This document shows positions 26,022-34,810 of a DNA stretch of 64,000 nucleotides, piece by piece. The stretch comes from Pedobacter quisquiliarum (GTDB taxonomy: Bacteria > Bacteroidota > Bacteroidia > Sphingobacteriales > Sphingobacteriaceae). The position numbers and the translations under genes are program-made. The notes beneath the pieces were generated by a model. It saw only the letters and a program-made list of their open reading frames with translations, had not been told where the DNA came from and made no database searches. The stretch covers positions 1 to 64,000 of the forward strand of contig NZ_BMIL01000009.1 in assembly GCF_014642175.1 (NCBI RefSeq), in the 5' to 3' direction. Numbering within the stretch: position 1 is the stretch's first letter; every line of letters starts with the position of its first letter.

Positions 26022-26947
26022 AGCATGTCGAGGAACCATTCTTTTGAATCAAAGAAGGTTTCCACCACTTCAAAGTTAGCCTGATTTCCGAGATCGTAAA
26101 TTTCTTCCATAGAATATTTTTGAGAAATCTCCATGTCTATGACTTCATTCGCTTTGAAATGAAAGGCTTGTCCATCTAAATTGACCTGCTGCGCTTTGAG
26201 GCTAACCAGAAAACTGCGACATGCGCCTGTTAAGGGGTCGTAACTGTTATAATGCTCGAAATCTGCCAACTGAAAGTCAGCACCAAGCTCATTGTTGATA
26301 CGTTTAAGGAGATTCAGATTGAAAGCTTTGGTATATCCGGCCTTGTCGTTGTAGGCATTGAAAATGGCATGCGGATTCTTCCTGAGGTCAAAGCCCATAA
26401 GGACGTAATCGCCTGGGTTTAAGGATGCATGCAGTTGTTTGCAGAACGCAAGGGCATCATCCGGATCCATATTCCCGATGTTTCCGCCGAGAAATAAAAC
26501 AGCCTTCTTCCGGGAAGATATGGTTTTCACCTTTTCCAGCATTGGGAAATACTCGCCGTTTAGACCGGTGACCTTTAATCCGGGGATTTTTGAAGGCAAA
26601 TTGTCCTCCAGGTAAGTGATCATTGAACCGGAGATATCGATAGGCATATAGGTGAAATCTGCCTTTCGGTTTACCAATGCTTCAAGGAGAAACTTGGTTT
26701 TGGAAGCATCACCTGCACCCAACTCCAGCAGTTCAAATGATTTTAGCTGGTCTATGAAGACCCCTGCAAGGGCTGGCGATTTCCCCTTGAATATCTCATA
26801 CTCACAATCTGTGAGGTAATACTCTTCGGATTGCATGATCTTTTGGAAGAGCACGTCGCCTTCATCGTCGTAGAAGTATTTGGAGTTTAGCTTCTTAGTT
26901 TTTGCACTTAGTCCAGTTACGACGTCATTTAGAAATTGTTCATTCAT
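26006..26947 (-). CDS. egtD: L-histidine N-alpha-methyltransferase (EgtD)
   Basis: The 313-residue enzyme makes hercynine (N-alpha-trimethylhistidine) from histidine and three S-adenosylmethionine molecules, the first step of ergothioneine synthesis. The family start pattern KYFYDDEGDVLFQKI (23-37) and SEEYYLTDCEYEIF (40-53) is followed by the SAM-binding LELGAGDASKT (74-84), MPIDISG (101-107) and LGGNIGN. It overlaps the end of egtB by 8 bp and the start of the lycopene cyclase-like gene by 16 bp. All three are therefore one translationally coupled operon. The length is normal for the family. Confidence 0.93.
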   Translation of the reverse strand: MNEQFLNDVVTGLSAKTKKLNSKYFYDDEGDVLFQKIMQSEEYYLTDCEYEIFKGKSPALAGVFIDQLKSFELLELGAGDASKTKFLLEALVNRKADFTYMPIDISGSMITYLEDNLPSKIPGLKVTGLNGEYFPMLEKVKTISSRKKAVLFLGGNIGNMDPDDALAFCKQLHASLNPGDYVLMGFDLRKNPHAIFNAYNDKAGYTKAFNLNLLKRINNELGADFQLADFEHYNSYDPLTGACRSFLVSLKAQQVNLDGQAFHFKANEVIDMEISQKYSMEEIYDLGNQANFEVVETFFDSKEWFLDMLWKVT

Positions 26948-28100
26948 GTTTTGCTAGTCTGATTCCGCTGAACATCCAGCGGAGATGCGGATGGAAAAAA
27001 TTCCGGTAAGTGGGGCGACTATGATCTGGTGACGTGGCGATGGAGGCACCTCTAAGCACTTTCTGGTTCACCATAAACTTGCCATTGTACTCACCTTCGG
27101 GGCCAGGCACGCGCTTAAACCCTGGATACGGTAAGTAAGCACTTTCTGTCCATTCCCATAGTTTCCCCCAGTTAAATTTGGCAGCGGCGACCTCCCATTC
27201 AAACTCGGTCGGTAGTCTCATACCCTTCCACTGCGAGAAAGCCCAGGCTTCATAATATGAAATATGCATCACAGGTTCCTGAATTACTAAAGGTTGTAAT
27301 CCCCCTAACCCATATCGTTGCCAGTTTCCATCTATGTTATGCCAATATAATGGGGCGGTAATCTTGTTGGTTTGTACCCACTCCCAGCCTTCTGCATGCC
27401 AAAATTCAAAGCGTTGATACCCGCCATCTTCAATAAACTCCAGATATTCTTTGTTGGAGATCAGATCCGTCGCGATTGCATAGGCTTCAAGGAATACACG
27501 ATGTTTCCCGCTCTCATTATCAAAGTGGAATGCGTTTCCTTCATAGCCAATTTCGTAAACGCCTGCTTCTATGTGAATCCAATCGCTATCGGTTGAGGTA
27601 ATGCCTTGCTCAATATTTTGCGTTGCGTATGCCGGGAACAAAGGATTATGACCCAAAATATACTTGATGTCGTACCATAGTAATTCCTGATGTTGTGCCT
27701 CATGATTCAGTCCCAATTCCATAAGGACATATAAGGGCGTGGATTCTACGACTGATTCCAGGAAACGAAGCATGGCCTCGTCTACATATGCCCTGTAGCG
27801 GTAAACATCATCTACCGTAGGTCGGCTTAGGTTTCCCCGATCTGTTCTGATCACGCGTGCACCAAGCGCTTCGTAATAGCTGTTAAACACGAAGTGATAC
27901 TCCGGATGAAACACCTTATAGTCTTGAAAATGTGGGAGGAGTATGAAGGTTTCGAAAAACCAGGTGGTATGGCCGAGGTGCCATTTGGGTGGACTTACAT
28001 CAACAACGGGTTGTACAACGTAGTCCTCCTTCTCTAATCTTGAACAGATATCAACACTCCTGGCTCTTGTTTGTAGGTATTGCGTAGAAATCGTATTCAT
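26940..28100 (-). CDS. egtB: Hercynine oxygenase / sulfoxide synthase (EgtB-like)
   Basis: The 386-residue non-heme iron enzyme joins hercynine to a thiol donor with oxygen. A DinB-like N-terminal domain carries HLGH (41-44) and NHEAQHQE with H133 and H137, the expected iron ligands. The C-terminal formylglycine-generating-enzyme-like domain shows MRLPTEFEWEVAAA, WEWTESAYLPYPGF and KVLRGASIAT. No EgtA, EgtC or EgtE is present. The donor may therefore be cysteine directly, as in type II EgtB enzymes, and the C-S lyase would be encoded elsewhere. It is the first gene of the egtB-egtD-cyclase operon. The EgtB family is secure; the exact thiol donor is inferred. Confidence 0.9.
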   Translation of the reverse strand: MNTISTQYLQTRARSVDICSRLEKEDYVVQPVVDVSPPKWHLGHTTWFFETFILLPHFQDYKVFHPEYHFVFNSYYEALGARVIRTDRGNLSRPTVDDVYRYRAYVDEAMLRFLESVVESTPLYVLMELGLNHEAQHQELLWYDIKYILGHNPLFPAYATQNIEQGITSTDSDWIHIEAGVYEIGYEGNAFHFDNESGKHRVFLEAYAIATDLISNKEYLEFIEDGGYQRFEFWHAEGWEWVQTNKITAPLYWHNIDGNWQRYGLGGLQPLVIQEPVMHISYYEAWAFSQWKGMRLPTEFEWEVAAAKFNWGKLWEWTESAYLPYPGFKRVPGPEGEYNGKFMVNQKVLRGASIATSPDHSRPTYRNFFHPHLRWMFSGIRLAKHE

Positions 28101-28125
28101 TATATATTAGAGATCAAATAAATAT

Positions 28126-28162
28126 AGGCATATCGTTGCTTGAATGAAACAACGATATGCCT
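28126..28162 (-). terminator. Hairpin between the PNPOx-like gene and egtB
   Basis: AGGCATATCGTTG and CAACGATATGCCT form a perfect 13-bp stem with an 11-base loop. On the minus strand the stem is followed by TATATTTATTTG, a weak T-rich tail. It probably terminates the PNPOx-like gene (stop at 28191), and it lies 26 bp upstream of the egtB ATG, so it could also act in the egtB leader. Confidence 0.6.
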
Positions 28163-28190
28163 GATTGTTGTGCTTTGTATGTCAAGAGGA

Positions 28191-28751
28191 CTAGAAGTCA
28201 AGGTTACCCTCGATAGAATCGTCCATTGTCTTTCCGGTAATTACTGAAGCAGCCATTTTAGCGAAAGCAACTACATCACCGTGTTTATTATCCCAATAAT
28301 AAACATTTGTAGGTACTACTTTCAATAAAGTGATGTTCGGATCATCTTTACCACCCTGGAACCAAACCTTCAACAATGGCTTCCAAAGCTCATCGATTTT
28401 AGCCTGATCTGTGCTGATCTCGGTGATGCCATATACATTGAGAAATCCGGAATTGGTGTTTTCCTGAAATAGCACGTGCGTGAAAGGATCACTAGAGATT
28501 TCGTTATTCTTCTTGCTGTCTTTCATACTCATAAACCAAAGACTCCCTTCATCATCTACTTGAAGTACGTTCATTGGGCGAATGGATGCAGGCAGCCCGG
28601 TTTTGATGTTTGTACAGAAAAAGCAATTCTCCGCTTTGGTAGCAAGGGACTTCATCTTTTCAAGTGCCTCATTGCCTTGCAACGTTTTAATATGCTCTTC
28701 AGTTGGTTGGGTATTGTTTGAACTATCCCTTGAGTTTTGCGTATTTTCCAT
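28191..28751 (-). CDS. Pyridoxamine 5'-phosphate oxidase-like (general stress protein 26-type) flavin-binding protein
   Basis: The protein has 186 residues from the ATG at 28751. The open frame reaches 28802 but its first codon there is GTG and adds an implausible leader. A short polar N-terminus is followed by the split-barrel pattern: NCFFCTNIKTGLPASIRPMNV, LWFMSMKDSKKNNEI and THVLFQENTNSGFLNVYGI, then WFQGGKDDPNITLLKVVPTNVYYWD. The last segment is typical of the general stress protein 26 branch of the PNPOx-like fold, which binds FMN or related cofactors. The reaction is unknown. It is expressed alone, ahead of a hairpin. Confidence 0.85.
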   Translation of the reverse strand: MENTQNSRDSSNNTQPTEEHIKTLQGNEALEKMKSLATKAENCFFCTNIKTGLPASIRPMNVLQVDDEGSLWFMSMKDSKKNNEISSDPFTHVLFQENTNSGFLNVYGITEISTDQAKIDELWKPLLKVWFQGGKDDPNITLLKVVPTNVYYWDNKHGDVVAFAKMAASVITGKTMDDSIEGNLDF

Positions 28752-28862
28752 GTGTAAATGTTTTAACGATATTAACACCCTACCCATAGGATTGTTTATC
28801 ACCAGCCTAATTTTGCAGTGTCGCTGGGAAAAACATTCTTTGTCCCGCAGGGTTTATGCTGC

Positions 28863-29150
28863 ATGGATCCATTTAACATAAGAATAAAGGCACCGGAGCA
28901 AGTGAGTCTCACCGTGCTCCCTACGGATGAAGGATATTACAAGATTATCTACTATGCAGCGGTGCTAAGTGCCGTGGAGAAAAATGCGCAGGGCGACTGG
29001 AAACTCTTGGAAAAGGACGATATAGCCGCTGGAGACCTGCCCTACTACATTCCTGTGGCCGATAGCGATCACATTGCGATTACGCTGGATGATGCCTTCG
29101 CGAAAGAAGCTGGCGCGGCCATCGACGAAGTTTTACAGACAGCAGGTTAA
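28863..29150 (+). CDS. Small conserved-looking hypothetical protein
   Basis: The protein has 95 residues from the ATG at 28863 ([15 protein letters not shown]); an upstream GTG at 28818 is less likely. It is a soluble alpha/beta protein with acidic composition and no signal peptide or membrane segment. I do not recognise a domain. It is divergent from the PNPOx-like gene and its last four bases overlap, on the opposite strand, the end of the Sir2 remnant. The reading frame has codon usage like its neighbours, which supports a real gene. Confidence 0.6.
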   Translation: MDPFNIRIKAPEQVSLTVLPTDEGYYKIIYYAAVLSAVEKNAQGDWKLLEKDDIAAGDLPYYIPVADSDHIAITLDDAFAKEAGAAIDEVLQTAG

Positions 29151-29278
29151 GATAGTTTTAGAAGATCCAGCAGCTTACTGAACTGGCCTTCCCATAGTCC
29201 ATCTGCATCTCTAAAGATTTTAAGCCCACTTTCAGCGCTTATGCCTGCGCCGGTTAATACAACAATTCTCTTCTTCAT
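29147..29278 (-). pseudogene. Sir2-type NAD-dependent deacylase, N-terminal remnant
   Basis: Starting at the ATG at 29278, residues 1-31 read [23 protein letters not shown] then ADGLWEG. This is the almost invariant N-terminus of CobB/SIRT5-type deacylases (NAD-binding GAGxSxxSGxxxFR). After WEG the protein runs only [12 protein letters not shown] and stops, 43 residues in all against about 230 in the family. The catalytic His, zinc cysteines and most of the Rossmann fold are missing. The tail resembles the leucine-rich end of the family, so one internal deletion may have joined both ends. It has lost deacylase function. Confidence 0.8.
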
Positions 29279-29300
29279 AGCAAAATTTATAATTCTCTTA

Positions 29301-29346
29301 AAAATAGAAAGCCCCTTTTGAACGAACAAAAGGGGCTTTCTATTTT
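29301..29346 (-). terminator. Strong terminator of the btuB-DUF6580 operon
   Basis: A perfect 19-bp stem (AAAATAGAAAGCCCCTTTT and its complement) with an 8-base loop lies 10 bp after the stop at 29356. A- and T-rich ends make it functional on both strands. Confidence 0.88.
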
Positions 29347-29355
29347 GTATGATTG

Positions 29356-29958
29356 TTAAGCTGTTAAAGCTTGCTTGTTCTTGTTGTAATTCAAAACTGG
29401 GAATTTCATCTTCAGTACTTCAAACAGGCCGAACATCACAATACCGTAACCCAGCGTACCGTACATAAAGCGGAACTCGAAAGGGATAGCAGCTGCCAGC
29501 ACTGTCCAGAAACCTGCAAGGGTTTGAGGATACGTTGCAGAACCATACCAGATACCAAAATCAGTTAGAATCCAGTGAATCATTACTGATGCAAGTGTCG
29601 CCGTAAGGAAGCTGAGCACATTTACTTTGTTCATAATCAGCTTACCAGCTAAAACCATCAGTGCAAATGCACCATAAACCCAATACCAGCCTTCATATAG
29701 AAATTGGTTACTGGAAGATTTATATACTGTTAGTGATAATAAAACATCACTCAGAAGCAATGTAAGTATAGGTAAGCTGAAGGATTTCAAGTTGTTATTG
29801 AAATAAGCGCCACCAAAGATTGCCAATGCACCTACAGCCGAGTAGTTTGCTATTGCGCCTAGATCGCCGAACATCGGAAGTAACACTCTGGACAAACCAA
29901 TAATCACAATAAACAGGATTAAGGTAAGTGTACGTGGATTGAATTTGATATTTGCCAT
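29356..29958 (-). CDS. DUF6580-type membrane protein, possible cobalamin/cobalt transport component
   Basis: The 200-residue protein has about six membrane helices ([47 protein letters not shown] and others) and a short polar C-terminus. The layout resembles small S-component-like (ECF-type) permeases and the DUF6580 family. It starts 32 bp after the btuB stop, with no terminator between, so the cobalamin riboswitch at 31965-32130 should control it as well. A role in moving a corrinoid or cobalt across the inner membrane is inferred from this context only. No ECF ATPase gene is present here. Confidence 0.75.
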   Translation of the reverse strand: MANIKFNPRTLTLILFIVIIGLSRVLLPMFGDLGAIANYSAVGALAIFGGAYFNNNLKSFSLPILTLLLSDVLLSLTVYKSSSNQFLYEGWYWVYGAFALMVLAGKLIMNKVNVLSFLTATLASVMIHWILTDFGIWYGSATYPQTLAGFWTVLAAAIPFEFRFMYGTLGYGIVMFGLFEVLKMKFPVLNYNKNKQALTA

Positions 29959-29990
29959 TTGAATTTATTGTTTATACAAAATTATCAATT

Positions 29991-31862
29991 TTATCTGAAA
30001 TTAAAAGCAAGCCCTGCATTCATGTTGAAGCCCATAGCATTGTAGCCATAATATTCGTTGTACTGTTTATCGAATATGTTCTTTAGGTCGACGAACAATC
30101 TAAGTTGAGACTTATACACTTTGTATTCGCCATAGATATCTACTAAGCTGAATGCCGGCATGGTTACCACGTGTGGATTGTTAAAGTCGAAATCTCCATC
30201 GGTACGTTTACCGAGATGTTTGAAGTTGGTGCTCAGAAAGAGACTTCTTGTTGCCTGAAGGCCCAGGTTCACGCCTACGGTGTGCTTTGGTCTTCTGAAC
30301 AGCGTGTTCTCTGTTTGATTGTTCACAAAGTTGAATTCCGTTCCTTCAACGTAGGCATAAAAGCCTGTTGCTGTAAATTGCTTGTACTTTACCCTTGGTT
30401 CGAGCTCAAATCCTTTCGCTTTCTGGCTAAGTTGATTCACGTACCCCATATTACCGTATACAATAGCATCCGTTAAATCACGCTGAAAAGCACTAAGTCG
30501 TAAGCTTATGTTATTATTATTCGACTTCAGTGCGAATCCTGCTTCGTAGTTTTGAGAGTGCTCTGGTTTCAATGCTAGGTTGGCACCATACAAGCCGAAC
30601 AACATGTCTAACGTCGGTGCTTTGAAGTTTGTGGAAACCGTTCCAAATACCTTGATAAAGCTGGCAATATCATATGACGGCGTAACACTATAGGTGTAAT
30701 TATCACCATACTCGTCATGGTTATTGTAGCGGCCGCCAACTTCCAGATTAAATCCTTTGAGGTCATGTAATAATAGGGAGCCGTAAGTACTGAAGAGGTT
30801 TGCCTTAGCGGTATAGCTGCCCTCCAGCTTGGTTAACCTGTTATCCAGGCCAACAAGTAAGGTAAGGTGACTTCCAAGTTGCTGACTGTAATAGAGATCT
30901 ATGAGGTTCATCTTGCCCTCCGATTGGCTCACACCATATTGGTTTTTGGTATCATTCCAGGTGCTTTCGTAGCTATAATTAAGATTGATCTTACCTGTGG
31001 CAAACTTATACTGTGTGTTAAGGCCTGTGTTGTAGTGCTTGGTCTTGTATTGGTTGGTTGGGTTATCAACGAACGATCCGCCGTCGAAGTCATACCTGCC
31101 ATAAAAGTACCTGAAGAAAGGGCTAATGCTCAAAGCTTCGGTGGCCTGTAATGAAAAGTTGGCGTTTAAAGCAGCGGTGCGGTTACCATCTTTTTCGAGT
31201 GGTGCAGCTGTACCGGTTGAATCTGCAGCTTCAGAGATACCTGCTGTTTTAGCTTGCGTGTACCCGATGTTATAAGAGAAACCAGACACGTTACTGTTGA
31301 TGCCGATGGTACCTTTATAGCTGTCGTATGATCCGGCAGTAGCATTTCCAAACACACTGCTAACATCGGTTTTTCCTTTTTTGGTGATGATGTTGATTAC
31401 ACCAGCGACTGCGTCTGAGCCGTAAATGGTTGACTGCCCACCTTTAATGATCTCAATGTGATCGATCTGGTCGATACCAAACATCCGGAGGTCGAATGCC
31501 GAACCCGCACCGGAAGGATTGGCTACCGGAATTCCATCGATGAGCACAACCGCATAGGCGCTTCCAGCACCTCTTATAAACAGGCCTTTGTTTAAGCCTT
31601 GATTACTTGTGGCACCACCTACAATGACACCTGCCTGCTCACTTAATAGTTCAGGCAGCGTTTTACCCGCGCTGCGTTCGAGCTGTTCCCGGGTAATGAT
31701 GTTCACGACTTTACCGGTTTGACTTTGTTTCTGATCGTTCTTTGTGGTCATGATCACCACTTCATCAAGTGATTTGCTGTCCTGCGCGAAAGCTGGAGTT
31801 AAGGAAAGGAATTGTGCAAGCCCAAAGCCTGCAATGGCATAGATTTTCTGTTTTTTGTTCAT
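29991..31862 (-). CDS. btuB: TonB-dependent vitamin B12 receptor (BtuB-like)
   Basis: The 623-residue protein has a signal peptide (about 1-26, ending AFAQ). A TonB-box-like LDEVVIMTTK (about 33-42) and a plug domain follow: GKTLPELLSEQAGVIV, LFIRGAGSAYAVVLIDGIPV and IEIIKGGQSTIYGSDAVAGVINIIT. A beta-barrel runs to the aromatic C-terminus (AFNFR). It imports a bound ligand across the outer membrane with energy from TonB. A cobalamin riboswitch and a good promoter lie directly upstream, which strongly supports corrinoid as the ligand. DUF6580 follows in the same transcript. Confidence 0.92.
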   Translation of the reverse strand: MNKKQKIYAIAGFGLAQFLSLTPAFAQDSKSLDEVVIMTTKNDQKQSQTGKVVNIITREQLERSAGKTLPELLSEQAGVIVGGATSNQGLNKGLFIRGAGSAYAVVLIDGIPVANPSGAGSAFDLRMFGIDQIDHIEIIKGGQSTIYGSDAVAGVINIITKKGKTDVSSVFGNATAGSYDSYKGTIGINSNVSGFSYNIGYTQAKTAGISEAADSTGTAAPLEKDGNRTAALNANFSLQATEALSISPFFRYFYGRYDFDGGSFVDNPTNQYKTKHYNTGLNTQYKFATGKINLNYSYESTWNDTKNQYGVSQSEGKMNLIDLYYSQQLGSHLTLLVGLDNRLTKLEGSYTAKANLFSTYGSLLLHDLKGFNLEVGGRYNNHDEYGDNYTYSVTPSYDIASFIKVFGTVSTNFKAPTLDMLFGLYGANLALKPEHSQNYEAGFALKSNNNNISLRLSAFQRDLTDAIVYGNMGYVNQLSQKAKGFELEPRVKYKQFTATGFYAYVEGTEFNFVNNQTENTLFRRPKHTVGVNLGLQATRSLFLSTNFKHLGKRTDGDFDFNNPHVVTMPAFSLVDIYGEYKVYKSQLRLFVDLKNIFDKQYNEYYGYNAMGFNMNAGLAFNFR

Positions 31863-31964
31863 CTCTGTGGTTTAAGCACAGCAAGCAGTAGAATAAAAGA
31901 AATGAGCAGTCTGTACACTACGAACCCATCTCCAGCTTCAATCCCCGAAAGCTATGAAATAAAT

Positions 31965-32130
31965 ACTTGTGGCAGGTCTTCTGACTTACTCCCGAAACAA
32001 ACGCCTTCCCATTTTATTAAACAGTGGCCTGGATGAATGTTTCGTTAATAGAGCTTACAGCTGCGGGACAGTTACGGAATTTCACCGTATTCCCTTTTAA
32101 TCTCCATAAAGCTGACGATCTATGGAGAAC
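31965..32130 (-). promoter_or_regulatory. Cobalamin (B12) riboswitch
   Basis: Read on the minus strand, the leader contains GGGAATACGGTGAAATTCCG, then ACTGTCCCGCAGCTGTAA. About 70 bases later it contains AGTCAGAAGACCTGCC (31986-31971), the conserved B12 box. A TCTCCATA/TATGGAGA hairpin marks the 5' end. A 5-bp CTGTG/CACAG stem at 31865-31881 abuts the btuB start codon and could be part of the expression platform. When B12 binds, btuB and the DUF6580 gene should be repressed. Confidence 0.95.
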
Positions 32131-32141
32131 CAAAATCGACG

Positions 32142-32172
32142 CAAATGTATAAATATTCCAGTGTGAAGCAAA
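32142..32172 (-). promoter_or_regulatory. Promoter of the riboswitch-btuB transcript
   Basis: On the minus strand TTTG (32172-32169), a 19-bp spacer and TACATTTG (32149-32142) match the Bacteroidetes consensus exactly. Transcription would begin just before the riboswitch. Confidence 0.75.
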
Positions 32173-32340
32173 GATCTCAACCACCTATACGCGAGGTTTT
32201 CCTGTGTGCGGGGATTTAAATGGCCGCGCGATGTAGGTGAACGCGCTAATATTTAGTTCTTCCCTAAAATTTTAGTAATTTAATTACGTTAATTTGCAAC
32301 CATATATAACCTACAACCATCATATACTGACCTTAAACCT

Positions 32341-34797
32341 ATGTTTAGAGAAATCGGGAATAAATTCATACGTTATACACTAATATTTATTTTTGCTGTC
32401 ATCATCTTCTTCTGCGCCTTACAAGTGAATTTCTTATGGTTGTTCGGATACTCCCCTTCTTACACCGACATCAAAGCACCAACCCAGCGTGTTGGATCTG
32501 AACTTTATACCGCAGACGGAAAACTCATCGGGCGTTACTTCAAGGAAAACCGCACACCAGTAGACTTCAAGGAAATTGCACCGAGCGTTGTGAATGCGCT
32601 CATTGCAACTGAAGATGTTCGCTTCTATGATCATATGGGTATTGACTTCCGTTCATTATTATCCAGCGGAATCTCTACCGCAACTGGAGATAAACGCGGC
32701 GGAAGTACAATTACACAGCAACTTGCGAAGAATCTTTACCGCACAAGATATAATAAGTCACAAGGCTTTACGGGTAAAATCCCATTGGTAAGAACCATCG
32801 TTTCAAAGCTGAAGGAATGGATGACTGCTGTTAAATTAGAATCTAATTATACGAAAAACGACATTTTAACCATGTACCTAAATACCGTTTCATTTGGTAA
32901 CAATGCGTACGGAATTAAGACTGCAGCCAGAACTTACTTTGACCGGGAAACAGATCAGCTTACTGTGCCCGAATCAGCGATGCTGGTAGGTATGCTAAAG
33001 GGTACCACGCTGTATAATCCCATCCGTAATCCGAAGAATGCACTAGATAGAAGGAATGTTGCGCTAGCGCAGATGGCGAAGTACAACTACATCACACAAG
33101 CGGAATTTCAGTCTTTCAAAGAAACACCTGTGCAGCTTAAGGCTGGTGACATTGAAGAAAGCAGTGATGGTGACTCATACCTGCGTACTGCTGCGGCCAA
33201 ATACCTCGAGAAGTGGTGCGAGGAAAATGACTACGACCTACATGAAGATGGTTTAAAGATCTATACAACAATTGATTCCCGCTTACAGCAATACGCTGAA
33301 GAAGCTGTTGCGGATCAGATGAAGATACTGCAAAAGCGGTTCTACAATGTCTGGGGCAAGGAAGATCCCTGGTATGACTCCGAGAAAAAGAAAGTGGATT
33401 ACCCGGACCGTGCCATGCGGAACCTAAAGATTTATGCGATGCTTCAAAAGAAGTTTCCCAATGACCCTGATTCTGTGACTGCTTATTTCAACAAAAAGAA
33501 GAAGATGAAAGTCTTCTCCTGGAACGGCACGAGAGATACGACGTTTTCAACATTGGACTCTATCCGATACTACGGTAAGATCTTAAATACGGGTATGATG
33601 ACGCTGGATCCTTTCAACGGAAAGATCAAAGTTTGGGTTGGTGGTATCAATCACCGTTTCTTTAAATACGACCACGTGAACCAGGCGAAACGTCAGGCGG
33701 GATCTACCTTCAAGCCTTTCGCCTATCTGGCTGCTTTGCAAAGTGGCATGACCCCTTGCGACACCTACGTAGATAAGCCTGTAAAGATCAGTTATGATGA
33801 ACATGGGAAGAAAGAAACCTGGGAGCCGAGGAACGCAAGCTGGGGTTCAACGTATCAAACTATGTCGCTAAGACTTGCGATGGCGAGGTCGGTAAATACC
33901 ATTACCGCACAGGTAACGGAAGACGTAGGCTGGGACAATGTAGTGAAGTGGGCGCATGAATGCGGGATTGAAAGCCCATTGCAGTCAGTACCCTCGGTGA
34001 GTCTCGGTCCAAACGATGTTAGCGTTTTCGAGATGGTCCGTGCTTATGGTACCTTCCTAAACAAGGGTGTGAAAACGGATCCTATTTTAATAGAAAAGAT
34101 CACAGACCTGGATGATAACCTGATCGAAGATTTTAAACCTAAAACGAAGCGTGTATTGTCTGAAGAGATTGCATGGCTGATGTTATACATGTTCCGTGGT
34201 GGTATGGAAGAGCCAGGGGGAACCTCTCAGGCACTTTGGGAATGGGATCTATGGAAGAAAAACAACCAGATTGGTGGTAAAACTGGTACTTCATCCGACT
34301 ATGTTGATGCCTGGTACATGGGCATTACCAAAGATCTTGTGACAGGTGTATGGGTGGGCTGCGATGAGCGTACTGCGCACTTCAAGAACGGCGAAACCGG
34401 TGAAGGATCTCGGACTGCACTTCCGATCTTCGCGAAGTTCATGGAAAAGGTTTACAAGGATCCTAACTCCGGATACACCTTCGGACAGTTTCCGAAGCCT
34501 ACTGTAGAAATCACGAAACAATACAACTGTCCGACTCCGAGATACGTACCTGATACAACAGCGACAGACACGACAGTTGTAGATTCCGTTGACCTTGAGC
34601 CAATGCCTATCGAAGAGCCGGTAAGTGAACCGGTGGAAGAAACGGTGAGGACGGAAGCAAGAAGAAATTCAGACCCTGCCCAGCAGAGACCCAACACTTC
34701 TGAAGCTCCATTGACGCGCAAAGAAGAACGGGAACTCAGAAGAAAACAGCGCCAGCAGGAAAAAGATGCCAAAAAGAATAACCAGGGAGATACATAA
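32341..34797 (+). CDS. mrcA: Penicillin-binding protein 1A (bifunctional transglycosylase/transpeptidase)
   Basis: The 818-residue protein has a short cytosolic end, a membrane helix (about 12-35) and a GT51 transglycosylase domain with ATEDVRFYDHMGID (catalytic E91) and GGSTITQQLAKNLY (120-133). The transpeptidase domain contains the active-site STFK near residue 455, SVN near 520 and KTGTS near 646. The C-terminal tail (about 720-818) is rich in Pro, Glu, Arg and Lys and probably disordered. It polymerises and cross-links peptidoglycan at the outer face of the cytoplasmic membrane. Only 13 bp separate it from the following giant gene, suggesting cotranscription. The symbol mrcA is by analogy. 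Confidence 0.95.
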   Translation: MFREIGNKFIRYTLIFIFAVIIFFCALQVNFLWLFGYSPSYTDIKAPTQRVGSELYTADGKLIGRYFKENRTPVDFKEIAPSVVNALIATEDVRFYDHMGIDFRSLLSSGISTATGDKRGGSTITQQLAKNLYRTRYNKSQGFTGKIPLVRTIVSKLKEWMTAVKLESNYTKNDILTMYLNTVSFGNNAYGIKTAARTYFDRETDQLTVPESAMLVGMLKGTTLYNPIRNPKNALDRRNVALAQMAKYNYITQAEFQSFKETPVQLKAGDIEESSDGDSYLRTAAAKYLEKWCEENDYDLHEDGLKIYTTIDSRLQQYAEEAVADQMKILQKRFYNVWGKEDPWYDSEKKKVDYPDRAMRNLKIYAMLQKKFPNDPDSVTAYFNKKKKMKVFSWNGTRDTTFSTLDSIRYYGKILNTGMMTLDPFNGKIKVWVGGINHRFFKYDHVNQAKRQAGSTFKPFAYLAALQSGMTPCDTYVDKPVKISYDEHGKKETWEPRNASWGSTYQTMSLRLAMARSVNTITAQVTEDVGWDNVVKWAHECGIESPLQSVPSVSLGPNDVSVFEMVRAYGTFLNKGVKTDPILIEKITDLDDNLIEDFKPKTKRVLSEEIAWLMLYMFRGGMEEPGGTSQALWEWDLWKKNNQIGGKTGTSSDYVDAWYMGITKDLVTGVWVGCDERTAHFKNGETGEGSRTALPIFAKFMEKVYKDPNSGYTFGQFPKPTVEITKQYNCPTPRYVPDTTATDTTVVDSVDLEPMPIEEPVSEPVEETVRTEARRNSDPAQQRPNTSEAPLTRKEERELRRKQRQQEKDAKKNNQGDT

Positions 34798-34810
34798 TAC
34801 TTGAGCTTGT

